Program-made: the position numbers and the translations under genes | Shown here: piece after piece, positions 8,336-17,539 of the stretch | How the letters are laid out: the number at the start of each line of letters is the position of its first letter | Numbering within the stretch: position 1 is the stretch's first letter | The notes under the pieces: model-generated | The model's database searches: none | Told to the model about the DNA's origin: nothing | What the model saw: the letters and a program-made list of their open reading frames with translations, nothing else | Assembly: GCA_947625515.1 (NCBI GenBank) | Contig: CANQOO010000001.1 | Location: 62,001-126,000 of the forward strand | Direction: 5' to 3' | DNA length: 64,000 nucleotides | Source: an uncultured Clostridia bacterium | Lineage (GTDB): Bacteria > Bacillota > Clostridia > Christensenellales > UBA1242

Positions 8336-9913
8336 ATGAAACAGGCAAAGATTGAGAAGCAAAACACGCAGAATAAGAACGCAAAAAAGGAAGAAAATAC
8401 ATATATGAAAAATGAAAATTTGTCCTCGGCAAAAATGTCTCAAAATTCAAAAAACGGCGAAAAACCCGTCAAAAATGCACAAAATTTTGAAAAAAATCAA
8501 AAAACAAACTCTTCGAAAGAAGAAAATTTTCATGCAAATGGAAGAGAAAAATTGCAAAATCGTCCGAAAAAAATTCGAGCTCTTTCTGGGGCGGTGATTG
8601 GGCTGACAATCGCCACAAGCATTTTGGGTGCTTCAACCATTGGGCTGGGGGTTGCATATGGCGTAACTCAAAGTCAGGCAAATGAATATGGCACACAAAT
8701 TGAAAACATCTATAAGAAAAACTATTTTGAACTTGTGGACAACATCAACAATGCGGATATGAAAATCAGCAAACTGCTTGCGTCCAGCAGCGGCGATTTT
8801 CAGGCAAAAATGTTGACCGAAATTGCCCAGGCATCTTTTGATGCACAAAACAATGTTGCGGCACTGCCTCTTTCAAATGAGAACATTTTGGAGAGCGTGC
8901 GATTCATCAATCAGATGTCCGGCTACACGCAAACTCTGGAAGAAAAACTTGCCAAGGGTGGCAGTTTGCAGGAAAGTGACCTGAAAACCCTCAGGCAAAT
9001 GCACGAAAGTTTGACCGAGATGAAACGCTATCTCAATCGCATGTCCGAGAAGATGTTTGAAGGTTACAGCATTTTGGAGGCTTCTTCTCGCATGGAGGGC
9101 GACTATGACTCATTTTCTATTGACTTTGCCCAAATTAAGGCGGACGACACAGACTATCCTTCCATGATTTATGATGGCCCATTTTCGGACAGCGTGGTCA
9201 ATGCAAAAGTTAAGGGGCTTTCGGGCGGAGAAGTTTCCAAAGACGACGCCTATAAAAAAGTGGACGAAGTTTTCAAGAACATTCAAAGTTTGCAATATGA
9301 CGAGCAAACGGACGGCAAGTTTGCCACATACAATTTCACCTTAACCACCAGCGATGATGAAAGCTTGTATGTTCAAGTGACCAAAGTTGGCGGACATGTT
9401 TTGACCGTCAGCGGCAATTTGGAAAGCGACGCACGAAACATTGACATGGCACGTGCCGAAAAAATTGCTCTCGATTTTGCCAAGGCCAATGGCATCAAGA
9501 ATGGCGAAGTTGTTTGGAAGGAAGAGCTGAAAAGCCAGGCATATTTCAACATCACCCCAAAACAGGACGGCATTGTGCTTTATCCCGACCTTGTCAAGGT
9601 GAAAGTTGATATGGAGCATGGCGATGTGATTGGCTATGACGCCATTTCATATTTCACCAATCACACAAATCGCAGCCTGACCGCTGGCGGAATTGGCATT
9701 GACCTTGCCCGCGAGAAGGTGGATAAATCCTTCACCGTGAAGGGACAGAGATTGGTGCTGGCACCACTTGACTTCAATCGCGAAGTGGTGTGCTACGAAT
9801 TTGAGGCAGAACGCGACGGGGCAACATATTATCTATATTTCAACGCCGCGACAGGCGAGCAGGAAAACGTCTTGAAAGTTGTCAAGACATCTGACAGCTC
9901 AAAACTTATGTAA
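8336..9913 (+). CDS. ypeB: Germination protein YpeB
   Basis: A 525-residue YpeB-family protein. In Bacillus, YpeB and SleB stabilise each other in the spore, and YpeB processing accompanies germination. An unusually long, charged, Lys/Asn-rich cytoplasmic N-terminus (about 80 residues) precedes one membrane segment (AVIGLTIATSILGASTIGLGVAYG). An extracytoplasmic helical domain follows (NYFELVDNINNADMKISKLLASSSGD), then C-terminal PepSY-type repeats (ARAEKIALDFAKANGIKNGEV, GIDLAREKVDKSFTVKGQRL). The track start (8267) lies inside sleB. ATG 8336 has GAGGTGG upstream, 12 bases past the sleB stop. ATG 8405, with AGGAAG, is a possible alternative. Confidence 0.88.
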   Translation: MKQAKIEKQNTQNKNAKKEENTYMKNENLSSAKMSQNSKNGEKPVKNAQNFEKNQKTNSSKEENFHANGREKLQNRPKKIRALSGAVIGLTIATSILGASTIGLGVAYGVTQSQANEYGTQIENIYKKNYFELVDNINNADMKISKLLASSSGDFQAKMLTEIAQASFDAQNNVAALPLSNENILESVRFINQMSGYTQTLEEKLAKGGSLQESDLKTLRQMHESLTEMKRYLNRMSEKMFEGYSILEASSRMEGDYDSFSIDFAQIKADDTDYPSMIYDGPFSDSVVNAKVKGLSGGEVSKDDAYKKVDEVFKNIQSLQYDEQTDGKFATYNFTLTTSDDESLYVQVTKVGGHVLTVSGNLESDARNIDMARAEKIALDFAKANGIKNGEVVWKEELKSQAYFNITPKQDGIVLYPDLVKVKVDMEHGDVIGYDAISYFTNHTNRSLTAGGIGIDLAREKVDKSFTVKGQRLVLAPLDFNREVVCYEFEAERDGATYYLYFNAATGEQENVLKVVKTSDSSKLM

Positions 9914-9931
9914 AAAAGCTTATGCAAAAAT

Positions 9932-9963
9932 AAGAAGTGTCCAAAGAGGCACTTCTTTTTTTT
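9932..9963 (+). terminator. Terminator of the sleB-ypeB operon
   Basis: AAGAAGTG-N10-CACTTCTT stem followed by a run of T, 18 bases after the ypeB stop. Confidence 0.9.
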
Positions 9964-10157
9964 GAGGCACAATAATTAAAAGTCCTGCAAAGCCTCTCAA
10001 TTTTCCAACATCAAGTCAAGTTTCCTGAATTCTTCACGAGAATTTCGTTTGATATTAAAAAGTTTTCATGAAATTTCCTGCCTTTCACGCTTTTTGCCCG
10101 TTCTTGAAGAGTTTTTCTTTAAAATTATGCTTTTTATGTGCATTTTGTGTGAAAATG

Positions 10158-10166
10158 TGCTAAAAT
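10158..10166 (+). promoter_or_regulatory. Extended -10 promoter of uvrB, probably leaderless
   Basis: TGC-TAAAAT ends 7 bases before the uvrB ATG, so transcription should start at or next to the A of the start codon. No Shine-Dalgarno sequence is present and no convincing -35 was seen. Confidence 0.55.
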
Positions 10167-10173
10167 ATCTTTT

Positions 10174-12144
10174 ATGGAAGAAAAGTTTGTTTTGCATTCA
10201 AAATATCATCCGGCAGGCGACCAGCCACAGGCAATTCAAAAACTTGTGGAAGGGCTTGACGACGGCTTGAAAGACCAGGTGCTTTTGGGCGTGACGGGCT
10301 CGGGCAAAACATACACAATGGCAAACATCATCGAGCGGGTGCAGAAGCCAACATTGGTGATTGCACACAACAAAACCTTGGCGGCACAACTTTGCAACGA
10401 GTTCCGCGAATTTTTCCCAGAAAATCGCGTGGAATATTTTGTGTCTTACTATGACTATTATCAACCCGAGGCATACATTGTTTCCACTGACACCTACATC
10501 GAAAAAGATATGAGCGTCAACGAAGATATTGACAAACTTCGTTCGTCTGCAACGTCCTCTCTGCTTGAAAGGCGGGACACCATTGTGGTGGCATCCGTTT
10601 CGTGCATCTATGGTCTGGGCAGCCCAGAGGAATATCACAATCTGCACATCGCTTTGCGTGAGGGGGAAGAGTTTGACCGAGATGAGTTGATTAATCATTT
10701 GATTGCCATTCAATACACCCGCAACGACATCGACTTCAAACGCACCACTTTCCGCGTGAAAGGGGATGTGGTGGACATCTTTCCGGCAAACACCAGCGAA
10801 TATGCCATAAAAGTCCGTTTTTTTGGGGACGAAATTGAAAAAATTTTTGAGTTTGACCCTGTCAGCGGCAATCTCATCAACGAAATGAGTTTTGTGGCGA
10901 TTTATCCTGCCACGCACTATGCTGTTGGCTCAAACACTTTGCAAAATGCAATTGCACAAATTGAGATTGACCGAGAAAAGGCGATTGCGGATTTTGAAAA
11001 GCACGGCAAGCCGCTGGAAGCGGAGCGAATCGGTCAGCGAGTGGCATATGACCTTGAAATGATGAAAGAAGTGGGCTATTGCAGCGGCATTGAAAACTAT
11101 TCCCGTTATTTTGACGGCAGAAAGCCGGGCGAGGCACCTTACACGCTGATTGACTATTTTCCCAACGACTTTTTGTGCATTATTGACGAAAGCCACATGA
11201 CCATTCCACAGATTAGGGCGATGTATAATGGCGACAAAGCAAGGAAAAACTCTTTGGTGGAATATGGCTTCCGCTTGGAGGCGGCACGCGACAACAGGCC
11301 GCTTAAATTTGACGAATTTGAAAAGAAATTGAGGCAGACCATCTATGTTTCCGCCACGCCGGGCAAGTATGAACTTGACCGTGCCGGGCAGGTGGTGGAG
11401 CAGGTCATCCGCCCAACCGGGCTTTTGGACCCGAAGATTGAAATCCGACCGATTGAAAATCAGGTGGAAGTGCTGATGCAAGAATGCCGAAAGACGATAG
11501 ACCGCGGGGCAAGGGTGCTTGTGACGACGCTGACCAAAAAGATGGCGGAAAGTTTGACCACCTATCTTGCCGACAGAAAATTTCGCGTTAAATATCTGCA
11601 CAGCGAAATTGACACAATGGAGCGGGTGGAGATTATCAACGGCCTTAGAATGGGCGAGTTTGACGTGCTTGTTGGCATCAATCTGCTTCGAGAGGGCTTG
11701 GATATGCCGGAGGTGGAACTTGTCTGCATTCTTGACGCCGACAAAGAAGGCTTTTTGCGTAGCGAAGGGGCACTTGTCCAGACCATTGGAAGAGCCGCAA
11801 GAAATGCAAATGGACATGTGATTATGTTTGCAGACGTGGTCACTGACAGCATGCGGCACGCCATCGATGAAACAAATCGCCGCAGGCAGTTGCAAGAAAA
11901 ATTCAACGCCGAGCATGGCATTGTGCCAAAGACAATCATCAAAGAGATTAAAAACACGCTGGACATCTCCAAAAAAGTTTCCGAAAATTCCATTGCTAAG
12001 AAGGATATCCCTGCCGAGATAGAGCGTTTGACCAGCATGATGAAAATTGCCTCATCGCAGTTGGATTTTGAGCGTGCGATTGAACTTAGAAACAAAATCA
12101 ACAATCTCAAAAAGCGACTGAGCAGGAAAGAAAAAATTGAATGA
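10174..12144 (+). CDS. uvrB: Excinuclease ABC subunit B
   Basis: A 656-residue DNA-damage-verifying helicase-like subunit of nucleotide excision repair, full length. It shows QPQAI and the Walker [13 protein letters not shown], the beta-hairpin region [10 protein letters not shown], helicase motif II (CIIDESH), and motifs V and VI ([24 protein letters not shown]). The C-terminal UVR domain that binds UvrC follows ([24 protein letters not shown]). The start at [21 protein letters not shown] fits the family, yet no ribosome binding site precedes it; see the leaderless promoter. uvrA follows after 34 bases, the classical uvrBA arrangement. Confidence 0.97.
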   Translation: MEEKFVLHSKYHPAGDQPQAIQKLVEGLDDGLKDQVLLGVTGSGKTYTMANIIERVQKPTLVIAHNKTLAAQLCNEFREFFPENRVEYFVSYYDYYQPEAYIVSTDTYIEKDMSVNEDIDKLRSSATSSLLERRDTIVVASVSCIYGLGSPEEYHNLHIALREGEEFDRDELINHLIAIQYTRNDIDFKRTTFRVKGDVVDIFPANTSEYAIKVRFFGDEIEKIFEFDPVSGNLINEMSFVAIYPATHYAVGSNTLQNAIAQIEIDREKAIADFEKHGKPLEAERIGQRVAYDLEMMKEVGYCSGIENYSRYFDGRKPGEAPYTLIDYFPNDFLCIIDESHMTIPQIRAMYNGDKARKNSLVEYGFRLEAARDNRPLKFDEFEKKLRQTIYVSATPGKYELDRAGQVVEQVIRPTGLLDPKIEIRPIENQVEVLMQECRKTIDRGARVLVTTLTKKMAESLTTYLADRKFRVKYLHSEIDTMERVEIINGLRMGEFDVLVGINLLREGLDMPEVELVCILDADKEGFLRSEGALVQTIGRAARNANGHVIMFADVVTDSMRHAIDETNRRRQLQEKFNAEHGIVPKTIIKEIKNTLDISKKVSENSIAKKDIPAEIERLTSMMKIASSQLDFERAIELRNKINNLKKRLSRKEKIE

Positions 12145-12178
12145 AGAGCAAAATTTAAAGAAGCATAGGTGAAAAGAT

Positions 12179-14989
12179 ATGAAAAATTCCATCATAATTA
12201 AAGGGGCAAAAGAAAACAACCTGAAAAATGTCAGCCTGGAAATTCCGCGTGACAAATTTGTGGTGTTCACGGGCGTGAGCGGCTCTGGAAAAAGTTCGCT
12301 GGCGTTTGGCACCATTTTTGCCGAGGGACAGAGGAGATACATCGAAAGTCTCTCGTCCTACGCCCGCCAATTTCTGGGTGCGGCACAAAAGCCGGACGTG
12401 GAAGTGATTGAGGGGCTTTCGCCAGCAATTTCAATCGACCAAAAAACCACCAATCGCAATCCGCGTTCCACTGTCGGCACGGTGACGGAGATTTATGACT
12501 ATCTTCGTCTGCTCTTCGCCCGCGTTGGAACGCCATATTGCCCGCACTGCCACCGCGAAATTAAGCAGCAGACGGTGGACCAGATTGTGGACAGCATCAA
12601 GGAAATGGGCGAGGGGACAAAAATCACCATCATGGCACCCGTTGTGCGGGGGCAAAAGGGGCGGCACGAAAAACTGCTGGAAAGCCTCAAACGCAGCGGA
12701 TTTGTGAGGGTGGAGGTGGACGGAAACATCTTCACGCTGGACGAAGAAATTTCGCTGGACAAAAATTTGAAACATGACATCAGCGTTGTTGTGGATCGCA
12801 TCACCATCAAAGAGGGAAAGGACACGCGGCTGACCGGCAGTTTGGAAACGGCGTTGAAACTTGCTGACGGGCTGGTGAACATTGTGACGGACGAGAAAAC
12901 GGAACTTTATTCCACCAATTATGCCTGTCCGGAATGCGGCTGGACGCTGGAAGAAATCAGTCCAAGAATGTTTTCTTTCAATGCCCCATATGGTGCCTGC
13001 CCTCACTGCACTGGGCTGGGCTACACAATGGATATTGACGAAAACTTGGTGCTGAGGCACAAAGACCTTTCCATAAACGCGGGGGCGTTTGACTCCACCG
13101 GCTGGAAGATGGAGCCGGGCAGCATGGCAAAAAGTTATCTGACCGCGGTGGCAAAGGCATATGACATCGACCTTGACACTCCGCTGGAAAAACTGCCCAA
13201 AGAGAAGCTGAACATTCTGCTGTATGGCACTGGCACTGAGAAGGTGGACATGGAAGTGAACAACGTTCGCGGCAGACATATGCTTGCTGTCAATTTTGAG
13301 GGCATTGTGAACAATCTTCGCCGCAGATATCAAGAAAGTTCCAGCGAATGGGTGAAGTTTGAAATTGGCCGCTTCATGAGGGAGCAAACTTGCACCGTCT
13401 GCCACGGCAAGCGACTGAATGAAAGTGCCCTCTCGGTGAAAATTAACAAGAAAGATATTTTTGAATATTGCGACAACTCCATCAAAAATCTCATTCCAAT
13501 TTTTGAAGATTTGGGGCTGGGCAAAACTAAGGCACAAATTGCCGAGCCAATCTTGAAGGAAGTGCTGGCAAGGCTCAACTTTTTGAAGGATGTCGGGCTT
13601 GCATATTTGACGCTAAATCGCACCGCGGAAAGTCTGTCGGGCGGTGAGGCACAAAGAATTCGGCTTGCCACGCAGATTGGGAGCGGGCTTGTGGGCGTGC
13701 TTTACATTTTGGACGAGCCGTCCATTGGGCTGCATCAGCGGGACAATGAAAAACTGCTTAACACCCTGAAAAAACTTAAAGACCTTGGCAACACCCTGAT
13801 TGTTGTGGAGCATGACGAGGACACCATCCGTGCCGCCGACTTTTTGGTGGATGTCGGGCCGCTTGCCGGAGTGCATGGCGGAGAGATTATCGCAGCCGGC
13901 ACGGTGGAGCAGGTTATGAAAAACAAAAAATCCATCACGGCGGCATTCTTGCGTGGCGACGAAAAGATTGAGGTGCCGCAGCAGCGTCGCAAGCCAAAGG
14001 ATTTTGTCACAATTTATGGTGCCAAGCAAAACAACCTCAAAAACATTGATGTCAAGATTCCAACCGGTGTGTTGACCCTTGTGACGGGCGTCTCAGGGGG
14101 CGGAAAATCCAGCCTCATCAACGGCGTGCTTTTCCCATATCTATCCAATTTGCTCAACAACAGCAAACTTGAACTTGGCAAATTCAAAAAGATTGAAAAT
14201 GCGGAGGTTTTGGATAAGGTCATCGCCATAGACCAGGCCCCGATTGGGCGAACGCCGCGTTCGAACCCTGCCACCTACACGGGCGTGTTCACCGCGATTC
14301 GCGACCTTTTTGCCGCCACGCCAGACGCCAAGGCACGTGGATTTGGCACGGGCAGATTTTCGTTTAATGTCAAGGGCGGCAGATGCGAGGCGTGCGAAGG
14401 TGCGGGCGTGAAGGAAATTGAAATGTATTTCTTGCCCGACATCACCGTGCCTTGCGAGGTCTGCAAGGGGAAGAGATATAATCGCGAAACGTTGGAAGTG
14501 AAATATAAGGGCAAATCCATCAGCGACGTGCTGGACATGACGGTGGAAGAGGCACTGAAATTTTTTGAGAACATCCCGTCCATCAAAAGCAAGATTCAGG
14601 CACTTTATGACGTTGGGCTTTCTTACATCAAACTTGGCCAGCCAGCCACCACGCTTTCGGGCGGGGAGGCACAACGCGTGAAACTTGCCACCGAACTTTC
14701 CCGAAAAAGCACTGGCAGGACAATGTATATCTTGGATGAGCCGACCACGGGGCTGCACATGTATGATGTCAAAAAACTCATCTCCATTTTGCAGCGATTG
14801 GTGGAGGGCGGCAACAGCGTTGTGGTGATTGAGCATAATTTGGATGTTATCAAATGTGCTGACTATGTGATTGACCTTGGGCCGGAAGGCGGCGACGAGG
14901 GAGGCATGATTGTTGCCACGGGCACGCCGGAAGAAATTGCGAAAAACGAAAAAAGCTACACAGGGGCGTTCTTGAAGAAAATGCTTTAA
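12179..14989 (+). CDS. uvrA: Excinuclease ABC subunit A
   Basis: A 936-residue damage-recognition ATPase of nucleotide excision repair, which loads UvrB. Two ABC ATPase modules are visible: Walker [16 protein letters not shown] near residue 35 and [16 protein letters not shown] near 640, with signatures [18 protein letters not shown] and [16 protein letters not shown]. Zinc-finger cysteine pairs are intact (CPECGWTL...CPHCTGLG and CEACEGAGV...[10 protein letters not shown]). The start follows AGGTGAAAAG. Probably co-transcribed with uvrB. It ends at a bidirectional terminator shared with the convergent spore-surface candidate. Confidence 0.98.
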   Translation: MKNSIIIKGAKENNLKNVSLEIPRDKFVVFTGVSGSGKSSLAFGTIFAEGQRRYIESLSSYARQFLGAAQKPDVEVIEGLSPAISIDQKTTNRNPRSTVGTVTEIYDYLRLLFARVGTPYCPHCHREIKQQTVDQIVDSIKEMGEGTKITIMAPVVRGQKGRHEKLLESLKRSGFVRVEVDGNIFTLDEEISLDKNLKHDISVVVDRITIKEGKDTRLTGSLETALKLADGLVNIVTDEKTELYSTNYACPECGWTLEEISPRMFSFNAPYGACPHCTGLGYTMDIDENLVLRHKDLSINAGAFDSTGWKMEPGSMAKSYLTAVAKAYDIDLDTPLEKLPKEKLNILLYGTGTEKVDMEVNNVRGRHMLAVNFEGIVNNLRRRYQESSSEWVKFEIGRFMREQTCTVCHGKRLNESALSVKINKKDIFEYCDNSIKNLIPIFEDLGLGKTKAQIAEPILKEVLARLNFLKDVGLAYLTLNRTAESLSGGEAQRIRLATQIGSGLVGVLYILDEPSIGLHQRDNEKLLNTLKKLKDLGNTLIVVEHDEDTIRAADFLVDVGPLAGVHGGEIIAAGTVEQVMKNKKSITAAFLRGDEKIEVPQQRRKPKDFVTIYGAKQNNLKNIDVKIPTGVLTLVTGVSGGGKSSLINGVLFPYLSNLLNNSKLELGKFKKIENAEVLDKVIAIDQAPIGRTPRSNPATYTGVFTAIRDLFAATPDAKARGFGTGRFSFNVKGGRCEACEGAGVKEIEMYFLPDITVPCEVCKGKRYNRETLEVKYKGKSISDVLDMTVEEALKFFENIPSIKSKIQALYDVGLSYIKLGQPATTLSGGEAQRVKLATELSRKSTGRTMYILDEPTTGLHMYDVKKLISILQRLVEGGNSVVVIEHNLDVIKCADYVIDLGPEGGDEGGMIVATGTPEEIAKNEKSYTGAFLKKML

Positions 14990-15110
14990 AACGCATTTAG
15001 CCCAAAAGATGTTGAGTCAAAAAACTTAGCAGAGAAAAAGACAAAAAGGGCAGCAAAATAATTAAAAAATGGCCGCATAACCGACGCATAAATCATTTAA
15101 AAAAAATCAA

Positions 15111-15136
15111 AAAAACCGCAAAAATGCGGCTTTTTT
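15111..15136. terminator. Bidirectional terminator between uvrA and the 15.2-kb minus-strand gene
   Basis: AAAAACCGCA-AAAA-TGCGG(C)TTTTTT hairpin with A and T flanks, between two convergent genes. Confidence 0.8.
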
Positions 15137-15201
15137 GTTGCTTTTTAATTTGTTGTAGCGTAGAAATTTTGGCTATGTTTTGATTTTTTTAAAAGACATC
15201 A

Positions 15202-15873
15202 TTAAAGCGTCGGGATTGTGGTGTTGATTGTGGACGCTGTCGGATAGATTGGCAGGTCGGACAGCCCAGGGCAGGCACTTTGTTGTGGAGCCTGCTTGCA
15301 AGGCGGCAGAACTGGATAGCCATAAGACGGCACAAGCACATCAACAACGCTGACCACGCGGACGATGATTTGCACGCAACCCGTCACAGTGAAGACATTT
15401 GGAGCCGTGAAGGTGCCAATTCTGCTGCTGAAAATTCCAGTTGCGACAATGTCGATTGGGGCAAGAGCAGGTTGCGGCACAAACAGAATCACCGATTTTG
15501 TCACTGTCAAAGTGGAAAGGGCGGAGCCTAATGCACCGGTTGCGTCACTGTATGTGATTGTCACCGGGATTGTCAGCGTGAAAGAAACATTTGCGTAGTT
15601 TGGGCATGTTTCCAGACGGTCAATCACAAGGTCGCTGATTGTGGCAGTTTGCCCAGCGGTGTTTTCTGCCGAAACATATGTCAGCGGCTGCACTGGGTTG
15701 GCAGGGAAGAAGTCACTTCCTGTCAGGATGATGCCAGTTTCGGTCGTCGAGCAAACACACGCGTCAAACACTTTGGTTGTTTGAATCAAAATTTTCTCAC
15801 AAATGCCGTTTGTCACATTTCCACAAATTGGGCCAGGTCTGTTTGGGTTGGTGTTGTTTATGTAAAATGACAT
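15202..15873 (-). CDS. Putative spore-surface protein of unknown family
   Basis: The likely start is the ATG at 15873 (MSFYINNTNPNRPGPICGN), because AAGGAGG lies upstream; the track start at 15936 is too long. That gives 223 residues with no signal peptide. It is rich in Thr, Val and Ile, with paired cysteines (ICGNVTNGICEKI, ACVCSTTETG, PPCKQAP...SACPG). Alternating hydrophobic strands (FTLTIPVTITYSD, VQIIVRVVSVVDVLVP) end in a PSYGYPVLPPC motif. I recall similar proteins only from spore-forming Clostridia, and a sigma-K-like promoter lies upstream. Coat or exosporium location is therefore inference. The function is unknown. Confidence 0.5.
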   Translation of the reverse strand: MSFYINNTNPNRPGPICGNVTNGICEKILIQTTKVFDACVCSTTETGIILTGSDFFPANPVQPLTYVSAENTAGQTATISDLVIDRLETCPNYANVSFTLTIPVTITYSDATGALGSALSTLTVTKSVILFVPQPALAPIDIVATGIFSSRIGTFTAPNVFTVTGCVQIIVRVVSVVDVLVPSYGYPVLPPCKQAPQQSACPGLSDLPIYPTASTINTTIPTL

Positions 15874-15903
15874 TTTAAACCTCCTTAAAATTCCATACAC
15901 CAT

Positions 15904-15912
15904 TATGATATG
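15904..15912 (-). promoter_or_regulatory. Possible sigma-K -10 element
   Basis: On the minus strand CATATCATA fits the sigma-K -10 consensus CATANNNTA about 30 bases upstream of the start at 15873. A GC dinucleotide, not the preferred AC, lies about 17 bp upstream. Suggestive only. Confidence 0.3.
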
Positions 15913-16086
15913 CACCCGCCACTTCCTTTGCCACAAAAATGAGAAACAAAATCTAATAGTCCCTTATCTTTATATTTTTTATTTAATATCTTCATATCTT
16001 AAATTTTAAAATATCTTCATATCTTAAATTATATATATTTTTAATTTGTATCTTTTTAATTTGTATTTTAAATCATTTATTTTCAT

Positions 16087-16117
16087 AAAAAAATGTGACC
16101 GCATGGCCACACTTTTT
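16087..16117 (-). terminator. Terminator of the SipW-like family gene
   Basis: On the minus strand AGTGTGGCC-ATGC-GGTCACATT plus T run. The hairpin is identical to the one at 772-803 after the paralogue. Confidence 0.8.
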
Positions 16118-16141
16118 ATAGGTAAATGTTTTGCTTTAATT

Positions 16142-17068
16142 TCAGAACGTCCCCAGTGTGAGACTTATGTCGCCAGAGAAAGAGGCGTCATTAATGTGAT
16201 TGCCTACACGCGTGAAAAGACCATACCAATACATCTCCTGAGGAAAAGATCTTGTAATAACGGCCCCCATGACAGCCAAGCATTCATTTGAAGCACTCCC
16301 ATCCAAGAAATAAGCATATTTACTGTTGATGCCTTGCGTTTGAAAATACGGAAATTCACCATTCCAATCTTCTGCATCAAGTTGTTGTTCGAGCTTAACA
16401 GCATATTGCGAGAAAGTCATCGTTTCTGACGACTTAGGGATTGTGAGATCAAGTGGTAACCAATCTGGCCAATCTTCTTCAAAAAATTCATCGTCATCTG
16501 GCCAATCTGCAAGCTCTGTATTACTAACATCTCCGTTCTTGTCAAAATTGTGAATATTATATTGCACAGGGAGTTCAGAATCCCCATCGAGATTTATGAC
16601 TGATAGAGATATTGTGAAACAGACCTGCTCATCAATGATAAGATTTGACATTTGAAATTTATCTTCTGTCACAGTTCCATCGTGCAATATCACTTCCTTC
16701 ATATCCTTCACAACCTTGCTGTCAATTTGGAAATCTAAATTAATTGGGTCGAATTGTTTGCTGAGTGTGCCGCTCTCATTTCCAGTAAATTCCATATAAT
16801 CTTGGTCGCCAATGGTAAGAGGCTGGATATAGCACAGGGTGCTGTCACCAGAATAACTCGGATAATTTTCCTTATCAACATAGCGGCATTCCACATAAGT
16901 CTCCACCCACCCTACAATGGCGGCCTTGACGTTTTTGGCGGTGTAGGAAATGTTGAATGTGCTGGAAACTTGTCCTTGCAGTGCGGCGAGGGTTATGCCC
17001 ACGGATGTTGCAGCCACCACAAGCACCATGGCAAAACACCCGACCACCGTCCATATTTTCTTTTTCAT
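16142..17068 (-). CDS. Secreted SipW-like family surface protein with homopolymer-controlled promoter
   Basis: A 308-residue exported protein. I place the start at ATG 17068, since AAGGAG lies 8 bases before it; the track start (17245) runs upstream through the promoter. The signal segment MKKKIWTVVGCFAMVLVVAATSVGITLAAL, followed by STFNISYTAKNVKA, resembles SipW-processed TasA/camelysin-type exports and the N-terminus of the 32.4-kb gene. The mature part is acidic and beta-rich, with CYIQPL, SGTLSKQFDP and FSGDISLTLGTF shared with the gene at position 1. Function is unknown; surface or fibre subunit is inference. Its promoter contains a 9-base C tract between -35 and -10, so expression is probably phase variable. 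Confidence 0.7.
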   Translation of the reverse strand: MKKKIWTVVGCFAMVLVVAATSVGITLAALQGQVSSTFNISYTAKNVKAAIVGWVETYVECRYVDKENYPSYSGDSTLCYIQPLTIGDQDYMEFTGNESGTLSKQFDPINLDFQIDSKVVKDMKEVILHDGTVTEDKFQMSNLIIDEQVCFTISLSVINLDGDSELPVQYNIHNFDKNGDVSNTELADWPDDDEFFEEDWPDWLPLDLTIPKSSETMTFSQYAVKLEQQLDAEDWNGEFPYFQTQGINSKYAYFLDGSASNECLAVMGAVITRSFPQEMYWYGLFTRVGNHINDASFSGDISLTLGTF

Positions 17069-17092
17069 ATTTTTGTTCTCCTTTTTTGTTTT

Positions 17093-17112
17093 TTGTGTGC
17101 TTTTTTGCACAC
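17093..17112 (-). other. 5' mRNA stem-loop
   Basis: GTGTGC-AAAAAA-GCACAC forms a hairpin close to the predicted transcript start, about 25 bases before the start codon. No T run follows on this strand, so it is more likely an mRNA stabiliser or translational element than a terminator. Confidence 0.4.
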
Positions 17113-17120
17113 CTACCCCC

Positions 17121-17148
17121 ATTTTAGCGGGGGGGGGATTTTTGTCAA
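17121..17148 (-). promoter_or_regulatory. Promoter with a C9 tract in its spacer (candidate phase-variable switch)
   Basis: On the minus strand TTGACA (17148-17143) and TAAAAT (17126-17121) are separated by 16 bp: AAAAT, nine C, GC. The tract (17129-17137) fills most of the spacer. Gaining one C gives the optimal 17 bp, and losing one gives 15. This is the arrangement known from poly-G/C-controlled Neisseria opc and porA. Confidence 0.7.
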
Positions 17149-17454
17149 GTGATTTGCAAAAATTTTTTAAAAATTCTTCATTTTTTTTAGATTTTTGTCT
17201 TCTTAGGGCGTATTTTAGGCAAATTTTGGGCAAAAACTGCCCCAAAACGGGAAAACATAGGCAAAAACTTGCCGCAAATGCAAATTTTTTCCAAAAAAAA
17301 CATTTTTACTAATAACAATTTTAGAGGAGGGGCAAAAGTTGATGAGAAAGTCAAAGTTCATGAGAAAGCCCGCAAGTTTAAAAGTCCTAAACATGATTTT
17401 GGAGGTCAAAAAATAAAAATTCAAAAAAAATTTTAAAAATTTTGACAAAAATGT

Positions 17455-17482
17455 TTGACTTTTCTTTTTTAGGTGCATATAA
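17455..17482 (+). promoter_or_regulatory. Promoter of the hrcA heat-shock operon
   Basis: TTGACT (17455-17460), a 16-bp spacer and TATAAT (17477-17482). The CIRCE operator begins 3-5 bases after the -10, covering the transcription start. Confidence 0.8.
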
Positions 17483-17484
17483 TA

Positions 17485-17515
17485 GTGCTAGCACTTGCAA
17501 GTCGAGAGTGCTAGC
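17485..17515 (+). promoter_or_regulatory. CIRCE operator
   Basis: CTAGCACTT-N9-GAGTGCTAG, extended by TG/CA, matches the CIRCE consensus TTAGCACTC-N9-GAGTGCTAA. HrcA binds here to repress the chaperone operon. The only copy seen in the operon is ahead of hrcA; none precedes dnaK. Confidence 0.95.
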
Positions 17516-17539
17516 AAACTTGATGTAAGGGTTGTAAAT

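Noticed and set aside
17246-17440. Possible coding in the hrcA upstream region
   Set aside because: Overlapping low-complexity Lys/Phe ORFs on both strands with no ribosome binding site; treated as intergenic.
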